Shown: positions 7,795 to 16,561 of the stretch, in pieces
How positions within the stretch are numbered: the stretch's first letter is position 1
How the letters are laid out: every line of letters begins with the position of its first letter
From: a bacterium
GTDB taxonomy: Bacteria > Desulfobacterota_D > UBA1144
Direction: 5' to 3'
DNA length: 64,000 nt
NCBI GenBank assembly: GCA_018654605.1
Contig: JABILG010000003.1
Span: 1-64,000, forward strand
Made by a program: the position numbers and the translations under genes
The notes under the pieces: model-generated
The model's database searches: none
The model's input: the letters and a program-made list of their open reading frames with translations, nothing else
Told to the model about the DNA's origin: nothing

Positions 7795-9509
7795 GTTACT
7801 TTCTTTTTTTAGAGTTCTTATCTGCCTTTGACTTAATAATAATCTCGCTATATTTGCTCCTTAGTATGTCTATCGGAATTTATTTTAAGAAAAGAAGCCA
7901 AAACAGTATTAGTTCCTATTTTGTTTCAGAAAGGAACCTCCCTTGGTGGCTCTTGGGAACTTCAATGGTCGCTACAACTTTATCCATTGATACACCAATA
8001 GTAATTATCTCATGGATACGAGATCCAGGAATTTGGAAGAACTGGTTTTGGTGGTCTTTTCTGTTCACACACTGTCTTGTAATATTTTTCTTTTCTAAAT
8101 ATTGGAGAAGGGCTAATGTCATAACTGATAATCAATTGATTGAGATTCGTTATTCTGGTGCGCCTGCTAGATACTTAAGGATTTTTAAAGCTTTCTACTT
8201 TTCTATGTTTTTTAATTTGATAATATCTGCCTGGATAATTAGTGCTTTTCTTAAAATCTTTAATGTTATATTAGGTTTTGATAGTACAGCTTTATTGGTA
8301 ATAGTTACCCTTGTTGCCTTATTCTATTCAACATCTTCAGGTTTAAAAGGCATTGTAATTAATGACTTTATTCAATATTTCGTTGCCTTTGCAGGTTCAA
8401 TAATCCTAGTAGTCTTCTTGATTAATTCAGATAAGATAGGTGGAATTGGGAACTACTTTAGCTTGGTAAAAAATCTTTCAGCGGAAAAGTTATCTATGAT
8501 TCCATCAATTTTTAATAAAGGGGACTTTATGCTTTTCTTAAGCTATTCAACAATGGTTTGGTGGTCCTCCCATAATTCCGATGGTGGGGGTTATATAATT
8601 CAAAGGCTTTGCTCTGCTAGGTCTGAAAGAGACGGTGTGTTAGGGACAATTTGGTTTGTCCTGAACCACTATGTGCTAAGATTCGCACCTTGGATAGTTA
8701 TAGGTTTGTGTGCTTTAATCCTTTATCCTACAGAGGGCTACTTGTTGGCAGACAGTGAGGAGATTTATCCTCTTTTGATTAGAGACTATGTATCAGACGG
8801 TTTTAGAGGCTTCCTGATTGTTACCCTTCTGGCTGCATACATGTCTACAATTAGCACCCAAATTAACTGGGGTTCATCCTACTTGGTAAACGATTTATAC
8901 AAAAGATTCTATGCCAGCAATGAAAGCGAAGAACATTATGTTCTCGTGTCAAAAATATTTACAATAATCTTTTTGTTATTAGCTTTATTCGTAGGTATTG
9001 GAATTAAGAACATAGGTTCGGCATGGATATTCCTTTGGTCTGTAAGCTCAGGTCTTGGCTTCTTCCTAATTGCCAGATGGTTCTGGTGGAGAATTAATTC
9101 TTGGTCTGAAATATCTGCTTTGATTTGCTCTGTATCTTTAAGTGGATTTTTTTATTTTTTAGATTACTTAAATGTTCTCTCTATAAATTTTACTCTAAAG
9201 CTAATAATCATACCTATATCAATTCTTATTGGCTTGATAGTAACGCTTATCACTAGTCCTGAAGATGACAAGGTTTTGAATGATTTTTATAATAAAATTC
9301 GACCAGATGGATTTTGGAAACAAAATAAGTCTAGGAGTATTGGTAAAGTTGGAGCCCCTTTGTTTAAAGCCTTCCAGCTTAGCTTGTCAATACTCATCCT
9401 TATATACTCAATTATAGAGCTGGCCACAGGAAGTTTCTTTTCAGGAACCTTGTGTTTATTTATAGGATCTATTCTATTGATTTATATTATAAGAAGAATT
9501 GAGGATTAA
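7791..9509 (+). CDS. Sodium:solute symporter (SSS) family protein, putative cell-wall sugar importer
   Basis: This 572-residue, highly hydrophobic protein has about 13 predicted membrane segments. The early motif SYFVSERNLPWWLLGTSMVATTLS and the later TLLAAYMSTISTQINWGSSYLVND are typical of the SSS family, the latter of the sodium-site helix 8. It shares an ATGA overlap with nagZ, so it is the fourth gene of the murQ-anmK-nagZ operon. From context it probably imports a GlcNAc/anhydroMurNAc-containing product, replacing an AmpG-type permease. Sugar specificity is inference; no substrate residue was matched. Confidence 0.85.
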   Translation: MSYFLFLEFLSAFDLIIISLYLLLSMSIGIYFKKRSQNSISSYFVSERNLPWWLLGTSMVATTLSIDTPIVIISWIRDPGIWKNWFWWSFLFTHCLVIFFFSKYWRRANVITDNQLIEIRYSGAPARYLRIFKAFYFSMFFNLIISAWIISAFLKIFNVILGFDSTALLVIVTLVALFYSTSSGLKGIVINDFIQYFVAFAGSIILVVFLINSDKIGGIGNYFSLVKNLSAEKLSMIPSIFNKGDFMLFLSYSTMVWWSSHNSDGGGYIIQRLCSARSERDGVLGTIWFVLNHYVLRFAPWIVIGLCALILYPTEGYLLADSEEIYPLLIRDYVSDGFRGFLIVTLLAAYMSTISTQINWGSSYLVNDLYKRFYASNESEEHYVLVSKIFTIIFLLLALFVGIGIKNIGSAWIFLWSVSSGLGFFLIARWFWWRINSWSEISALICSVSLSGFFYFLDYLNVLSINFTLKLIIIPISILIGLIVTLITSPEDDKVLNDFYNKIRPDGFWKQNKSRSIGKVGAPLFKAFQLSLSILILIYSIIELATGSFFSGTLCLFIGSILLIYIIRRIED

Positions 9510-9513
9510 TAAT

Positions 9514-9837
9514 TTAAACTGTGAAAGATGATCCACAACCACACGAAGCTTTAGCGTTAGGGTTCTCAATTCCAAAACCTGTACCATTTAGACCGTCAGA
9601 AAAATTAAGAGTTCCTCCCTCTAAATGAGTGAGGCTAAATTTATCTATAACGACTCTTACATTAGAATTTTCAAAAACTTGATCTGATTCGTCTACGGAA
9701 TCATCAAATCCCATCTCATATGAAAAACCTGAGCAACCACCAGGAACTACCTTGATTCTTAAGAAAGACTCGGGAGATTCTTCATCATTTAGAAGCCTAG
9801 TAATTTCACCAACTGCTTTTTCGCTTATATTAAACAT
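9514..9837 (-). CDS. erpA: Iron-sulfur cluster insertion protein (A-type carrier)
   Basis: This 107-residue A-type carrier accepts and delivers Fe-S clusters to apoproteins such as IspH and LipA, both encoded nearby. The three ligand cysteines are present: C35 in PGGCSGFSY, and C99 and C101 in ASCGCGSSF at the C terminus. The spacing and the EGGTLNF.DGLNGTGF.IENPNA segment match ErpA/IscA. The start has no leader of normal length: a TATTAT-like box lies about 7 bases upstream. ErpA versus IscA cannot be fully separated by eye. Confidence 0.9.
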   Translation of the reverse strand: MFNISEKAVGEITRLLNDEESPESFLRIKVVPGGCSGFSYEMGFDDSVDESDQVFENSNVRVVIDKFSLTHLEGGTLNFSDGLNGTGFGIENPNAKASCGCGSSFTV

Positions 9838-9913
9838 AGATATAATAATAAGTAATTAGCATATACTTAGCAATATTTTTGTTTGCATAACTAATGCTGT
9901 ATATTATTTTTTA

Positions 9914-11023
9914 ATGAAAGTAATGAATTTAATATACGATGATACTAAGAATTCGTCTGATTTGCTTTATAAAGCAAGATTTAAAGCACCTGACCCTATT
10001 ATTTTTTTTGAAATAAGAAAAAAGAAATATTTAGTGCTAAATGATTTAGAGATTCAGAGAGGAAAGAAGCAGGCTAAGGTAGATGAAGTTCTATCTCTAA
10101 GAGAGATATCACAAAAGATAAAGAGTAGTGAGATTGTTGATATCATTAAGGCATTAATAAAGAAATTTAATATTACTAAAGTGGTAGTTCCATATAGTTT
10201 CCCATCTTATGTATTCAATGAGATTAAAAAGTCCAAGATTAAAATTGAAGCTTTCAGTAGTCCCATATTCTTTAAGTCACGCTTGATAAAAGATTCAGAT
10301 GAGATTAATAAAATAAAAAAGACAATGAAGCTGACAGAGTTAGTATTAGGAAAGATTATAGATAAAATAAAATCATCAAAAGCTAGAAATAGTTTTCTAT
10401 ATTTAGATAACAAGATTTTAACTTCACAGATTCTTAGAAGTTTTTGTCAAAAAGAATTAGTTTCTCTAGGTCTTGAGTGCCCTGATTGTATCATCTCATC
10501 TGGAAGAAGCTCCGCATTACCACATCATGAAGGATCGGGTCCTATAAAAGAATCTTCACCAATTATACTAGATATATTCCCACGACATATTGAAAGTGGA
10601 TACTTTGCTGATATTACAAGAACTGTAATCAAAGGAAAGCCAAGTGATATTTTAAGAGACATGTTTAAGACTGTTCTTCAGGGGCAAAGAATTGGAGTAA
10701 AGCTAGTTAAGGCTGGTAGAAATTCTAAGACCATCCATAGCTCTATCAAAAACTTTTTTGATAAGTCTGGTTTCTTAACAGATTTTGCTAAAAATAACCC
10801 TGAGGGATTCATACATTCCACAGGTCATGGGTTAGGCCTAGATATTCATGAGCCACCAAGGGTCTCACTCTTAAGTGAAACATTAAAACGTAATCATGTA
10901 ATCACAATTGAACCGGGGCTTTACTATCCAAAAATTGGTGGAATCAGGATAGAAGATACTGTTGTTGTTACTGACGAGGGTTGTAGAAATTTAAGCTCAT
11001 TCCCTAAAATGTTTGAGATATGA
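9914..11023 (+). CDS. M24-family Xaa-Pro aminopeptidase/dipeptidase-like metallopeptidase
   Basis: The 369-residue protein has a creatinase-like N-terminal domain (about 1-130) and a C-terminal pita-bread domain. The five dinuclear-metal ligands are recognisable in order: Asp in LDIFPRH, Asp in FADITRT, His in HSTGHGLGLDIHEP, Glu in ITIEPGLYYP and Glu in GGIRIEDTVVV. It would cleave N-terminal residues before proline or Xaa-Pro dipeptides in the cytoplasm. It is the first gene of a pair with mazG, overlapping it by about 11 bases. PepP and PepQ cannot be separated here. Confidence 0.9.
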   Translation: MKVMNLIYDDTKNSSDLLYKARFKAPDPIIFFEIRKKKYLVLNDLEIQRGKKQAKVDEVLSLREISQKIKSSEIVDIIKALIKKFNITKVVVPYSFPSYVFNEIKKSKIKIEAFSSPIFFKSRLIKDSDEINKIKKTMKLTELVLGKIIDKIKSSKARNSFLYLDNKILTSQILRSFCQKELVSLGLECPDCIISSGRSSALPHHEGSGPIKESSPIILDIFPRHIESGYFADITRTVIKGKPSDILRDMFKTVLQGQRIGVKLVKAGRNSKTIHSSIKNFFDKSGFLTDFAKNNPEGFIHSTGHGLGLDIHEPPRVSLLSETLKRNHVITIEPGLYYPKIGGIRIEDTVVVTDEGCRNLSSFPKMFEI

Positions 11024-11783
11024 TTTGAGTGATATAGAAAAAAAGTTTAGGAATCTAATAAAAACCACTAAGGCATTAAGGGCTGAAGGCGGATGCCCGT
11101 GGGACAAGAAGCAGACCTTCGAAACTTTAAGAACTTATATAATAGAGGAAGCTTATGAGGTTATAGAGGCAATAGATAATGGCGATATTTCAAACTTAAA
11201 AGAAGAGGTGGGCGATTTACTTTTACAAGTTTTATTTATATCAAATATCGCTGAAGAGAAAGATTTGTTCAACCTAAGCGATGTCCTTGTTGCTCTAGAT
11301 GATAAGTTAATTAGACGCCACCCACATGTGTTTGGGGATAGAAAGGCTGGTAATGAGAAGGAAGCTTTGGATATATGGAATGAACAAAAACTTAAAGAGG
11401 ATAATTATAAGAGTCAAGAATTCTCGAAAATTACTCCTTCATTGATACGCGCGATAGACATCTCTAAGTCATATAGTAAGTCTGGTTTAGATTTCCCATC
11501 TGAAGCAAGTATCTTATTAAAACTTCAGTCAGAAATAAATGAGTTTAATGAAGCCAGTTTGTCAGAAGATTCAGTGAATATAGAAGATGAGCTAGGAGAT
11601 ATACTATTTACTGTTGCTAATATATGTAGAATAAAGAAAATTAATCCCGAGATAGCACTAAATAAAAGTAGTGATAAGTTCAACGAAAGAGCCAAGATTT
11701 TTTTAAGATTAAAGTCCGAAGGCGCAAAAGACAAAGACGCATGGGAAAAAGCTAAATTAACTCTTAAGAAAAGAACCAAGTAG
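11013..11783 (+). CDS. mazG: Nucleoside triphosphate pyrophosphohydrolase
   Basis: MazG hydrolyses NTPs/dNTPs to the monophosphate and PPi, cleaning nucleotide pools. Two tandem MazG folds are visible in 256 residues: GGCPWDKKQTFETLRTYIIEEAYEVIEAI with EEVGDLLLQV (metal-binding EExxE and ExxD), and a second with EDELGDILFTVANICR. No ATG is available: the start is TTG, either at 11013 (overlapping the upstream stop) or 11025. The 3' end overlaps the convergent apgM by 27 bases. Confidence 0.93.
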   Translation: MRYDLSDIEKKFRNLIKTTKALRAEGGCPWDKKQTFETLRTYIIEEAYEVIEAIDNGDISNLKEEVGDLLLQVLFISNIAEEKDLFNLSDVLVALDDKLIRRHPHVFGDRKAGNEKEALDIWNEQKLKEDNYKSQEFSKITPSLIRAIDISKSYSKSGLDFPSEASILLKLQSEINEFNEASLSEDSVNIEDELGDILFTVANICRIKKINPEIALNKSSDKFNERAKIFLRLKSEGAKDKDAWEKAKLTLKKRTK

Positions 11784-12956
11784 CCTATGACCATCATCGT
11801 GTACAATATTTGATTCATTTGCCGATCTTTCATTAAATGTATCTTTATTATGGTTATTTTTATTTAACCTAGAATCAAAGATCATATATGGGACATATTC
11901 GTAACTATGAGTTCTTATATCTACTGGCGTAGGATGATCAGAAACAATGCAAATCTTATATTCATTATGCTCTCTTTTAAGTCCTTCCATTATAGGGCCA
12001 ACCACTTCTTTATCTAGGTCAGTTATTGCTTGAATCTTCTTTCTATAGTTTCCTTCATGCCCTGTCTCATCTGGAGCTTCTATGTGAATCATACAAAAGT
12101 CACCCTTTTTTAAACTCTTAAGGGCAGCATCAACTTTACCCTTATAGTTTGTATCCAAGTATCCTGTTGCACCGTCTACTTCAAGTACATTTAGCCCGCT
12201 TAATTTACCAATTCCTTTGATTAGATCAACTGCAGATATTACAGAACCATTTATCTTATGGATAGATTTAAAATGAGGGAGAGTAGGTTTCTTTCCTTGC
12301 CCCCAAAGCCATATGTCGCTACAATCTGAATTTTTCAACTCAGGGATAAGATTTTTTAACTTTTTTATCTCAATTCTAGCTTGCCTCATTAAATCTCTTA
12401 ATTTAACAGAGCCAGGACCTGTAGGTAGATACTGGATAATATTTTTTTCAAGTATGTCATGAGGAGGAGTAGTTTCAAGATTATTCTGGCCACCTTTCCA
12501 AACTACGATATGTCTATAGCTAACCCCTTGGTATAATTTAAACTCAGCATCTTCTAGCTTTTCTTTTAAAGCACCTATAATTTTTCTTGATATCTCTGTA
12601 TCTATATGTCCAGCCGAATGGTCATCCATGAACTCTTTACCATTCTTATTGATAATCTTAACTAAGTTGCATCTATAACATATATCGTCTGGCTCTAAAT
12701 TAATACCTATGCTTTCAGCCTCAATAGGTGACCTACCAGTAAAATATTTCTCTGGATTATATCCCAAGACACTTAGATTCCCGACGTCACTGCCGGACTT
12801 CATTCCTTTAGGTATGTGATTAATCGTACCCATTTCAGATGATTGCACTAGTTGGTCCATAAATGGAGTTTTTGCGGCTTCCAAAGGCGTCTTTCCTTCA
12901 AGCTCTACTAGTGGCCTGTCAGGCATCCCATCAGCTTGAATTAAAACAAACTTCAA
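11757..12956 (-). CDS. apgM: Archaeal-type cofactor-independent phosphoglycerate mutase
   Basis: ApgM interconverts 3- and 2-phosphoglycerate using the alkaline-phosphatase-superfamily metal site. Motifs are LIQADGMPDRPL (first metal ligand), MKSGSDVGNLSVLGYNPEKYFTGRSPIEA with the phosphorylated serine, GATGYLDTNYKGK, HIEAPDETGHEGN and IVSDHPTPVDIRTH. The ORF track begins 28 codons earlier, inside lipA and without homology. I place the start at the TTG at 12956, giving 399 residues as usual for ApgM, with a TTGA overlap of the lipA stop. It is the last gene of the aroA operon and overlaps mazG by 27 bases. Confidence 0.9.
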   Translation of the reverse strand: MKFVLIQADGMPDRPLVELEGKTPLEAAKTPFMDQLVQSSEMGTINHIPKGMKSGSDVGNLSVLGYNPEKYFTGRSPIEAESIGINLEPDDICYRCNLVKIINKNGKEFMDDHSAGHIDTEISRKIIGALKEKLEDAEFKLYQGVSYRHIVVWKGGQNNLETTPPHDILEKNIIQYLPTGPGSVKLRDLMRQARIEIKKLKNLIPELKNSDCSDIWLWGQGKKPTLPHFKSIHKINGSVISAVDLIKGIGKLSGLNVLEVDGATGYLDTNYKGKVDAALKSLKKGDFCMIHIEAPDETGHEGNYRKKIQAITDLDKEVVGPIMEGLKREHNEYKICIVSDHPTPVDIRTHSYEYVPYMIFDSRLNKNNHNKDTFNERSANESNIVHDDGHRLLGSFLKS

Positions 12957-13882
12957 TTGATAACGCCTTTTTCTAGATTTGATTTTGCATTCTTTAACTG
13001 GGCTTCTGCATGATAAGAACTTCGAACCATTGGGCCACATTCAGCACTGATAATATTTGTTTTTTGTTCAGAATACTTTTTTATTTCCTCAAATTCTTTT
13101 GGCGTATAGAACTTAGAAACATTAATAAAATCTTTAGAAGGTTGTAAGTATTGACCTACGGTAATAATTTGACAGCCCACAGAATTTAAATCGTTGATGC
13201 ATTCAAATATTTCATCCTTTGTTTCCCCAAGGCCTATCATTATGCCTGATTTAGTAACTATGCTCTTTTCTTCGCTAAAGAATCTTAAAAGCGACAATGA
13301 TCTACTATATATTGCCTGAGGTCTAACAGCCCTTTTGATACCTGTGCCCGTATTCTGTTTAAATCTATAAAGTCTGTTAATTGTTTCGATATTATGGTTT
13401 ACCACGTCAGGTTGACTATCAAGTATTAACTTATAGCATTCTTCGTCACCTAGAAAATCAGGGATTAGAACTTCGACTTTAATATTCAGATCAAGATTCT
13501 TGATTTCTTTAATTGAATTTGCAAATATCTTTGCACTTTCATGATTTTTATCATCTCTATTTACTGAAGTTAAAACAATATGATTTATCAATGCGTTATT
13601 ATCTTTTAAGTCGAGAATACCTCTGGCTAATCTTTTAGGTTCTAGATAATCAATATTTAGGTCTCTTCCAGTCTTTACAGCACAAAATCCGCAACTTCGA
13701 CTACAGGTATCACCTAAGATCATAAAAGTTAGTGTTCCTAGACTCCAGCATTCTCCAATATTTGGACACTTAGCTTCTACGCAAACAGTGTTGAGTTTAT
13801 TTTTTGAAACTATAGATTTAAGGTCATTAAAGTTGCTCCCAGTGGGGATTTCTGATTTTATCCAGGCCGGTTTTCTCATCAT
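12953..13882 (-). CDS. lipA: Lipoyl synthase
   Basis: LipA inserts two sulfurs into octanoyl groups on lipoyl domains, using radical SAM chemistry and an auxiliary 4Fe-4S cluster. The auxiliary-cluster motif CVEAKCPNIGECW and the radical SAM motif CSRSCGFCAVKTG are both intact, and the C-terminal GPMVRSSYHAE supplies the family's conserved Arg-Ser-Ser. The length of 309 residues is typical. It overlaps the upstream lapA-like gene by 4 bases and apgM by 4 bases, so it is translated within the operon. LipB is not in this window. Confidence 0.97.
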   Translation of the reverse strand: MMRKPAWIKSEIPTGSNFNDLKSIVSKNKLNTVCVEAKCPNIGECWSLGTLTFMILGDTCSRSCGFCAVKTGRDLNIDYLEPKRLARGILDLKDNNALINHIVLTSVNRDDKNHESAKIFANSIKEIKNLDLNIKVEVLIPDFLGDEECYKLILDSQPDVVNHNIETINRLYRFKQNTGTGIKRAVRPQAIYSRSLSLLRFFSEEKSIVTKSGIMIGLGETKDEIFECINDLNSVGCQIITVGQYLQPSKDFINVSKFYTPKEFEEIKKYSEQKTNIISAECGPMVRSSYHAEAQLKNAKSNLEKGVIN

Positions 13883-14175
13883 GTTTTATCATTTCCAGAA
13901 ACATGGCCACCCTCTAAAGCAGCTATTTCTTTCTTTAGCTCATTATTCTTGAGGCTTTTTCTATAAAGACTAGATCCAATAAGGATTAATGATATTAGAG
14001 ATCCCAAGATAAAAGAGGAAATCATTAGAATAGAATTGTTCATCTGAATATCACTAACTTGAAAGATTTTCATATCATAGTTAATTGAAAAAGTATGGAC
14101 GAATATAAGCTGATTTTGAAAGATAAAAGTGATTGTGACAATAAACAATAGGATGATTAATACAGTTTTTAGCAT
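13879..14175 (-). CDS. LapA-domain (DUF1049) inner-membrane protein
   Basis: The 98-residue protein has an N-terminal membrane segment (about 3-20), a second hydrophobic segment (about 49-68) and a charged, probably coiled-coil C-terminus (RKSLKNNELKKEIAALEGG). This two-helix-plus-coil layout and its position beside sppA match LapA (DUF1049) proteins, which in gamma-proteobacteria help control LPS synthesis with LapB. No LapB gene is seen here. The call rests on topology and context rather than strong motifs. Confidence 0.7.
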   Translation of the reverse strand: MLKTVLIILLFIVTITFIFQNQLIFVHTFSINYDMKIFQVSDIQMNNSILMISSFILGSLISLILIGSSLYRKSLKNNELKKEIAALEGGHVSGNDKT

Positions 14176-14194
14176 AGAAAACAGTTTAACATAT

Positions 14195-15055
14195 TTAGAA
14201 TTTAGGTGAATAAAGGTAGTAAAGCTTTTTACCCAGCATATTTGTTATGGCAGAGTTATCTATAGAGGGAATTATTCCATCAAGAAGTTTCTCCTCTCTT
14301 ATAGGATAATACTCTAGGTCTAGATTCTGAATTCCAGTCTTTTTCTCGATGTGCATTATTGCCGCTTCAAGCCCACCAATCTCATCGATTAATTTAAGTT
14401 CTAGTGCTTGATTACCGGAGAAAACTCTACCATCAGACACTAAATTAGACTCATCTTTTGTTAAACCTCTTCTTTCTGCAACACTTCTCTTAAATTGATT
14501 GTGGATATCGTTAACGAGTAAATTAAGTAACTTTTTTTCTTTACTATTTAAACTTCTAGTGGGACTACTAATGTCTTTCATTTCACCAGACTTAATTACT
14601 TCTATGTCAAATTTTAGGAACTTTATAAGTTTAGAAAAATCATAATATTGACTAATTACACCAATACTCCCAGTTATCGATCCTGCGTTAGCAAAAATAT
14701 ACGAAGTCCCACAAGCTATTAAGTATCCACCTGAGGCCCCTATATCAACAATACTTGCAGTCGTAGGTATTTTCTCGGAAAGCTTAGTTAATGAATCATA
14801 TATTTCCTGCGACGAACCAACAGTTCCACCAGGAGAGTCTATCCTAACTATCACACCTTTAATGGAGGAGTCCTCAGAGATATCTTTGATGCTATCTAGG
14901 TATTCCTTCGGATTTTTTATAACTCCATCAATTTCAAGTACTGCTATCTTTTCACCAGATGAAAAAGAAAGCATTGCGCTAATAATGAATAGAGCAATGA
15001 CAAGTCCGATTCCCACTTTCTTCAAACTTAGTTTGTTTTTTACTTTATCCACCAT
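14195..15055 (-). CDS. sppA: Signal peptide peptidase, S49 family
   Basis: SppA degrades cleaved signal peptides in the membrane. An N-terminal membrane anchor (about residues 11-35) precedes a single ClpP-fold domain with SPGGTVGSSQEIYD, the nucleophile segment GASGGYLIACGTSYIFANAGSITGSIGVI (Ser) and the general-base lysine region VIKSGEMKDISSPTR. The 286-residue size is the short single-domain form. The start is uncertain: ATG at 15055 (chosen), or ATG/TTG at 15067/15070; all overlap ispH. It sits where many proteobacteria-like genomes have cmk-ispH-rpsA-sppA, but rpsA is absent. Confidence 0.92.
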   Translation of the reverse strand: MVDKVKNKLSLKKVGIGLVIALFIISAMLSFSSGEKIAVLEIDGVIKNPKEYLDSIKDISEDSSIKGVIVRIDSPGGTVGSSQEIYDSLTKLSEKIPTTASIVDIGASGGYLIACGTSYIFANAGSITGSIGVISQYYDFSKLIKFLKFDIEVIKSGEMKDISSPTRSLNSKEKKLLNLLVNDIHNQFKRSVAERRGLTKDESNLVSDGRVFSGNQALELKLIDEIGGLEAAIMHIEKKTGIQNLDLEYYPIREEKLLDGIIPSIDNSAITNMLGKKLYYLYSPKF

Positions 15056-15905
15056 GAAGAACACCATCAATAGTTTGTTTTATTAGCCAAGGTGGAGTTG
15101 AAGCACCAGCCGTAATTCCTACAACCTTATTTCTTAGATTCATATTCAAGTCTTTAATTTCTTTAAATGTCTCAATTTGATAAGTATTTTTATTAACATT
15201 CTTACATATGTCAGCAATCTCTTTTGTATTTGAACTATTCTTCCCACCAATTACAAACATAATATCTACATCTTTAGCAATTTCTTTTGATTCAATTTGT
15301 TTGTTATTTATATCATCACACAAGGTATCGATTGCTTTTATATTAAGATTTGTAACCAACTTAAATATATCTACCACATCCCAAAAAAGCTCTTTAGGAA
15401 TAGTTGTTTGGGCTACAATACCAATTTTATTTCCTGGTATTTGTTCTACATTAAGCTCGTTTTTATCTTTAATTACCATAACACTTTCGTTTTTAGCATA
15501 ACTTTTTGCACCTATAACCTCAGGATGCTTATTGTTTCCAACTATGATAACAAAGTAATCATTATCAGATAAATATTTTACGGCAAATTGTAATTTTTTA
15601 ACTATGGGACAGGTCATATCTATAACGTTAATCTCTGATTCTTCTAAATCCTTTTCTTGATAATTAGGTATCCCATGTGCCCTTATAATTATAGTTCCTC
15701 TCTCGTTTTTTTTTATTTCATCAACAACTGACAATCCTTTTTTCTGCAAAATATCGACAACTTGTGGGTTATGAATTAAGGGACCAAAAGACTTTACATT
15801 TTTATTAGAGTTTTCGTTTAAAACCTCTTCTGCAGTAGTAACTGCTTTCTCAACTCCGAAACAAACTCCAGCACTATCCGAAATTATTAGCTTCTTAGGC
15901 ATCAT
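15045..15905 (-). CDS. ispH: 4-hydroxy-3-methylbut-2-enyl diphosphate reductase
   Basis: IspH is the last enzyme of the MEP isoprenoid pathway, converting HMBPP to IPP and DMAPP with a 4Fe-4S cluster. The cluster cysteines lie in GVCFGVEKAV, DMTCPIVKKL and IDTLCDDINNKQ. Other signatures are GPLIHNPQVVDILQKKG, RAHGIP, VGNNKHPEVIGA, QTT, SSNT and GASTPPWLI. It is 286 residues, near-normal. It overlaps cmk by 11 bases and sppA by 11. IspE of the same pathway is at 49 kb, and a polyprenyl synthase at 37 kb. Confidence 0.97.
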   Translation of the reverse strand: MMPKKLIISDSAGVCFGVEKAVTTAEEVLNENSNKNVKSFGPLIHNPQVVDILQKKGLSVVDEIKKNERGTIIIRAHGIPNYQEKDLEESEINVIDMTCPIVKKLQFAVKYLSDNDYFVIIVGNNKHPEVIGAKSYAKNESVMVIKDKNELNVEQIPGNKIGIVAQTTIPKELFWDVVDIFKLVTNLNIKAIDTLCDDINNKQIESKEIAKDVDIMFVIGGKNSSNTKEIADICKNVNKNTYQIETFKEIKDLNMNLRNKVVGITAGASTPPWLIKQTIDGVLHGG

Positions 15906-16554
15906 TTATCACCGATTCGATTTTTAGAACTACCTCATTAATAGTCATATCACTTGTATCTATTATAACGGCATCATCAGCAGGATGGAGGGGGCAGGAT
16001 TCTCTAGTCATATCTAATTTATCTCTATCCTTTATTTCCCTTGAAACCCTTTCTTCATTCATGTTAATTCCCAACATTTCCTTTAACTGACTAGCTCTTC
16101 TTTTTGCCCTTATCTTTAAATCTGCATCCAAATAAAATTTATATTTAGCATCAGGAAAAACATAAGTACCCATATCTCTTCCTTCCGCAATATAATCTTT
16201 ATTCTTAACTAGCCTCCTTTGCATTTCTCTAAGTATTGTTCTAACAAAATCATTAGCAGCAAACTTAGAAGCCAAAGTTGATATCTCATTTGTTCTTATG
16301 TCTTCTGTAACATCGTCAGTATTTAATAAGACTCTTTCACCATCTTCATTGTCTATAAATCTTATATGAAGATCAATTAATATCTTTTTTAACTTACTTA
16401 AATCTTTTTCCGTTACACCATTTAAGTCAGCAAAAAGGGCTAGGGCTCTATACATTGCACCAGAGTCGAGATATTTAAAGCCAAAAGATTTAGATATTGC
16501 TTTTGCTATTGTTCCTTTTCCTACGCCCGCGGGACCATCAATTGTTATAATCAT
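15895..16554 (-). CDS. cmk: Cytidylate kinase
   Basis: CMP kinase phosphorylates CMP/dCMP. The Walker A loop IDGPAGVGKGT is followed by FKYLDSGAMYRALAL (CMP-binding segment), IAEGRDMGTYVFPDAKYKFYLDA and the lid region RAKRRASQL. At 219 residues it is a standard bacterial Cmk. It follows aroA after 7 bases and overlaps ispH by 11. Confidence 0.97.
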   Translation of the reverse strand: MIITIDGPAGVGKGTIAKAISKSFGFKYLDSGAMYRALALFADLNGVTEKDLSKLKKILIDLHIRFIDNEDGERVLLNTDDVTEDIRTNEISTLASKFAANDFVRTILREMQRRLVKNKDYIAEGRDMGTYVFPDAKYKFYLDADLKIRAKRRASQLKEMLGINMNEERVSREIKDRDKLDMTRESCPLHPADDAVIIDTSDMTINEVVLKIESVINDA

Positions 16555-16561
16555 AAAGCTA

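Noticed and set aside
12957-13040. N-terminal extension of the apgM ORF (MWPNGSKFLSCRSPV...)
   Set aside because: It lies entirely inside lipA, has no homology to phosphoglycerate mutases, and a TTG at the lipA stop gives the normal 399-residue protein.
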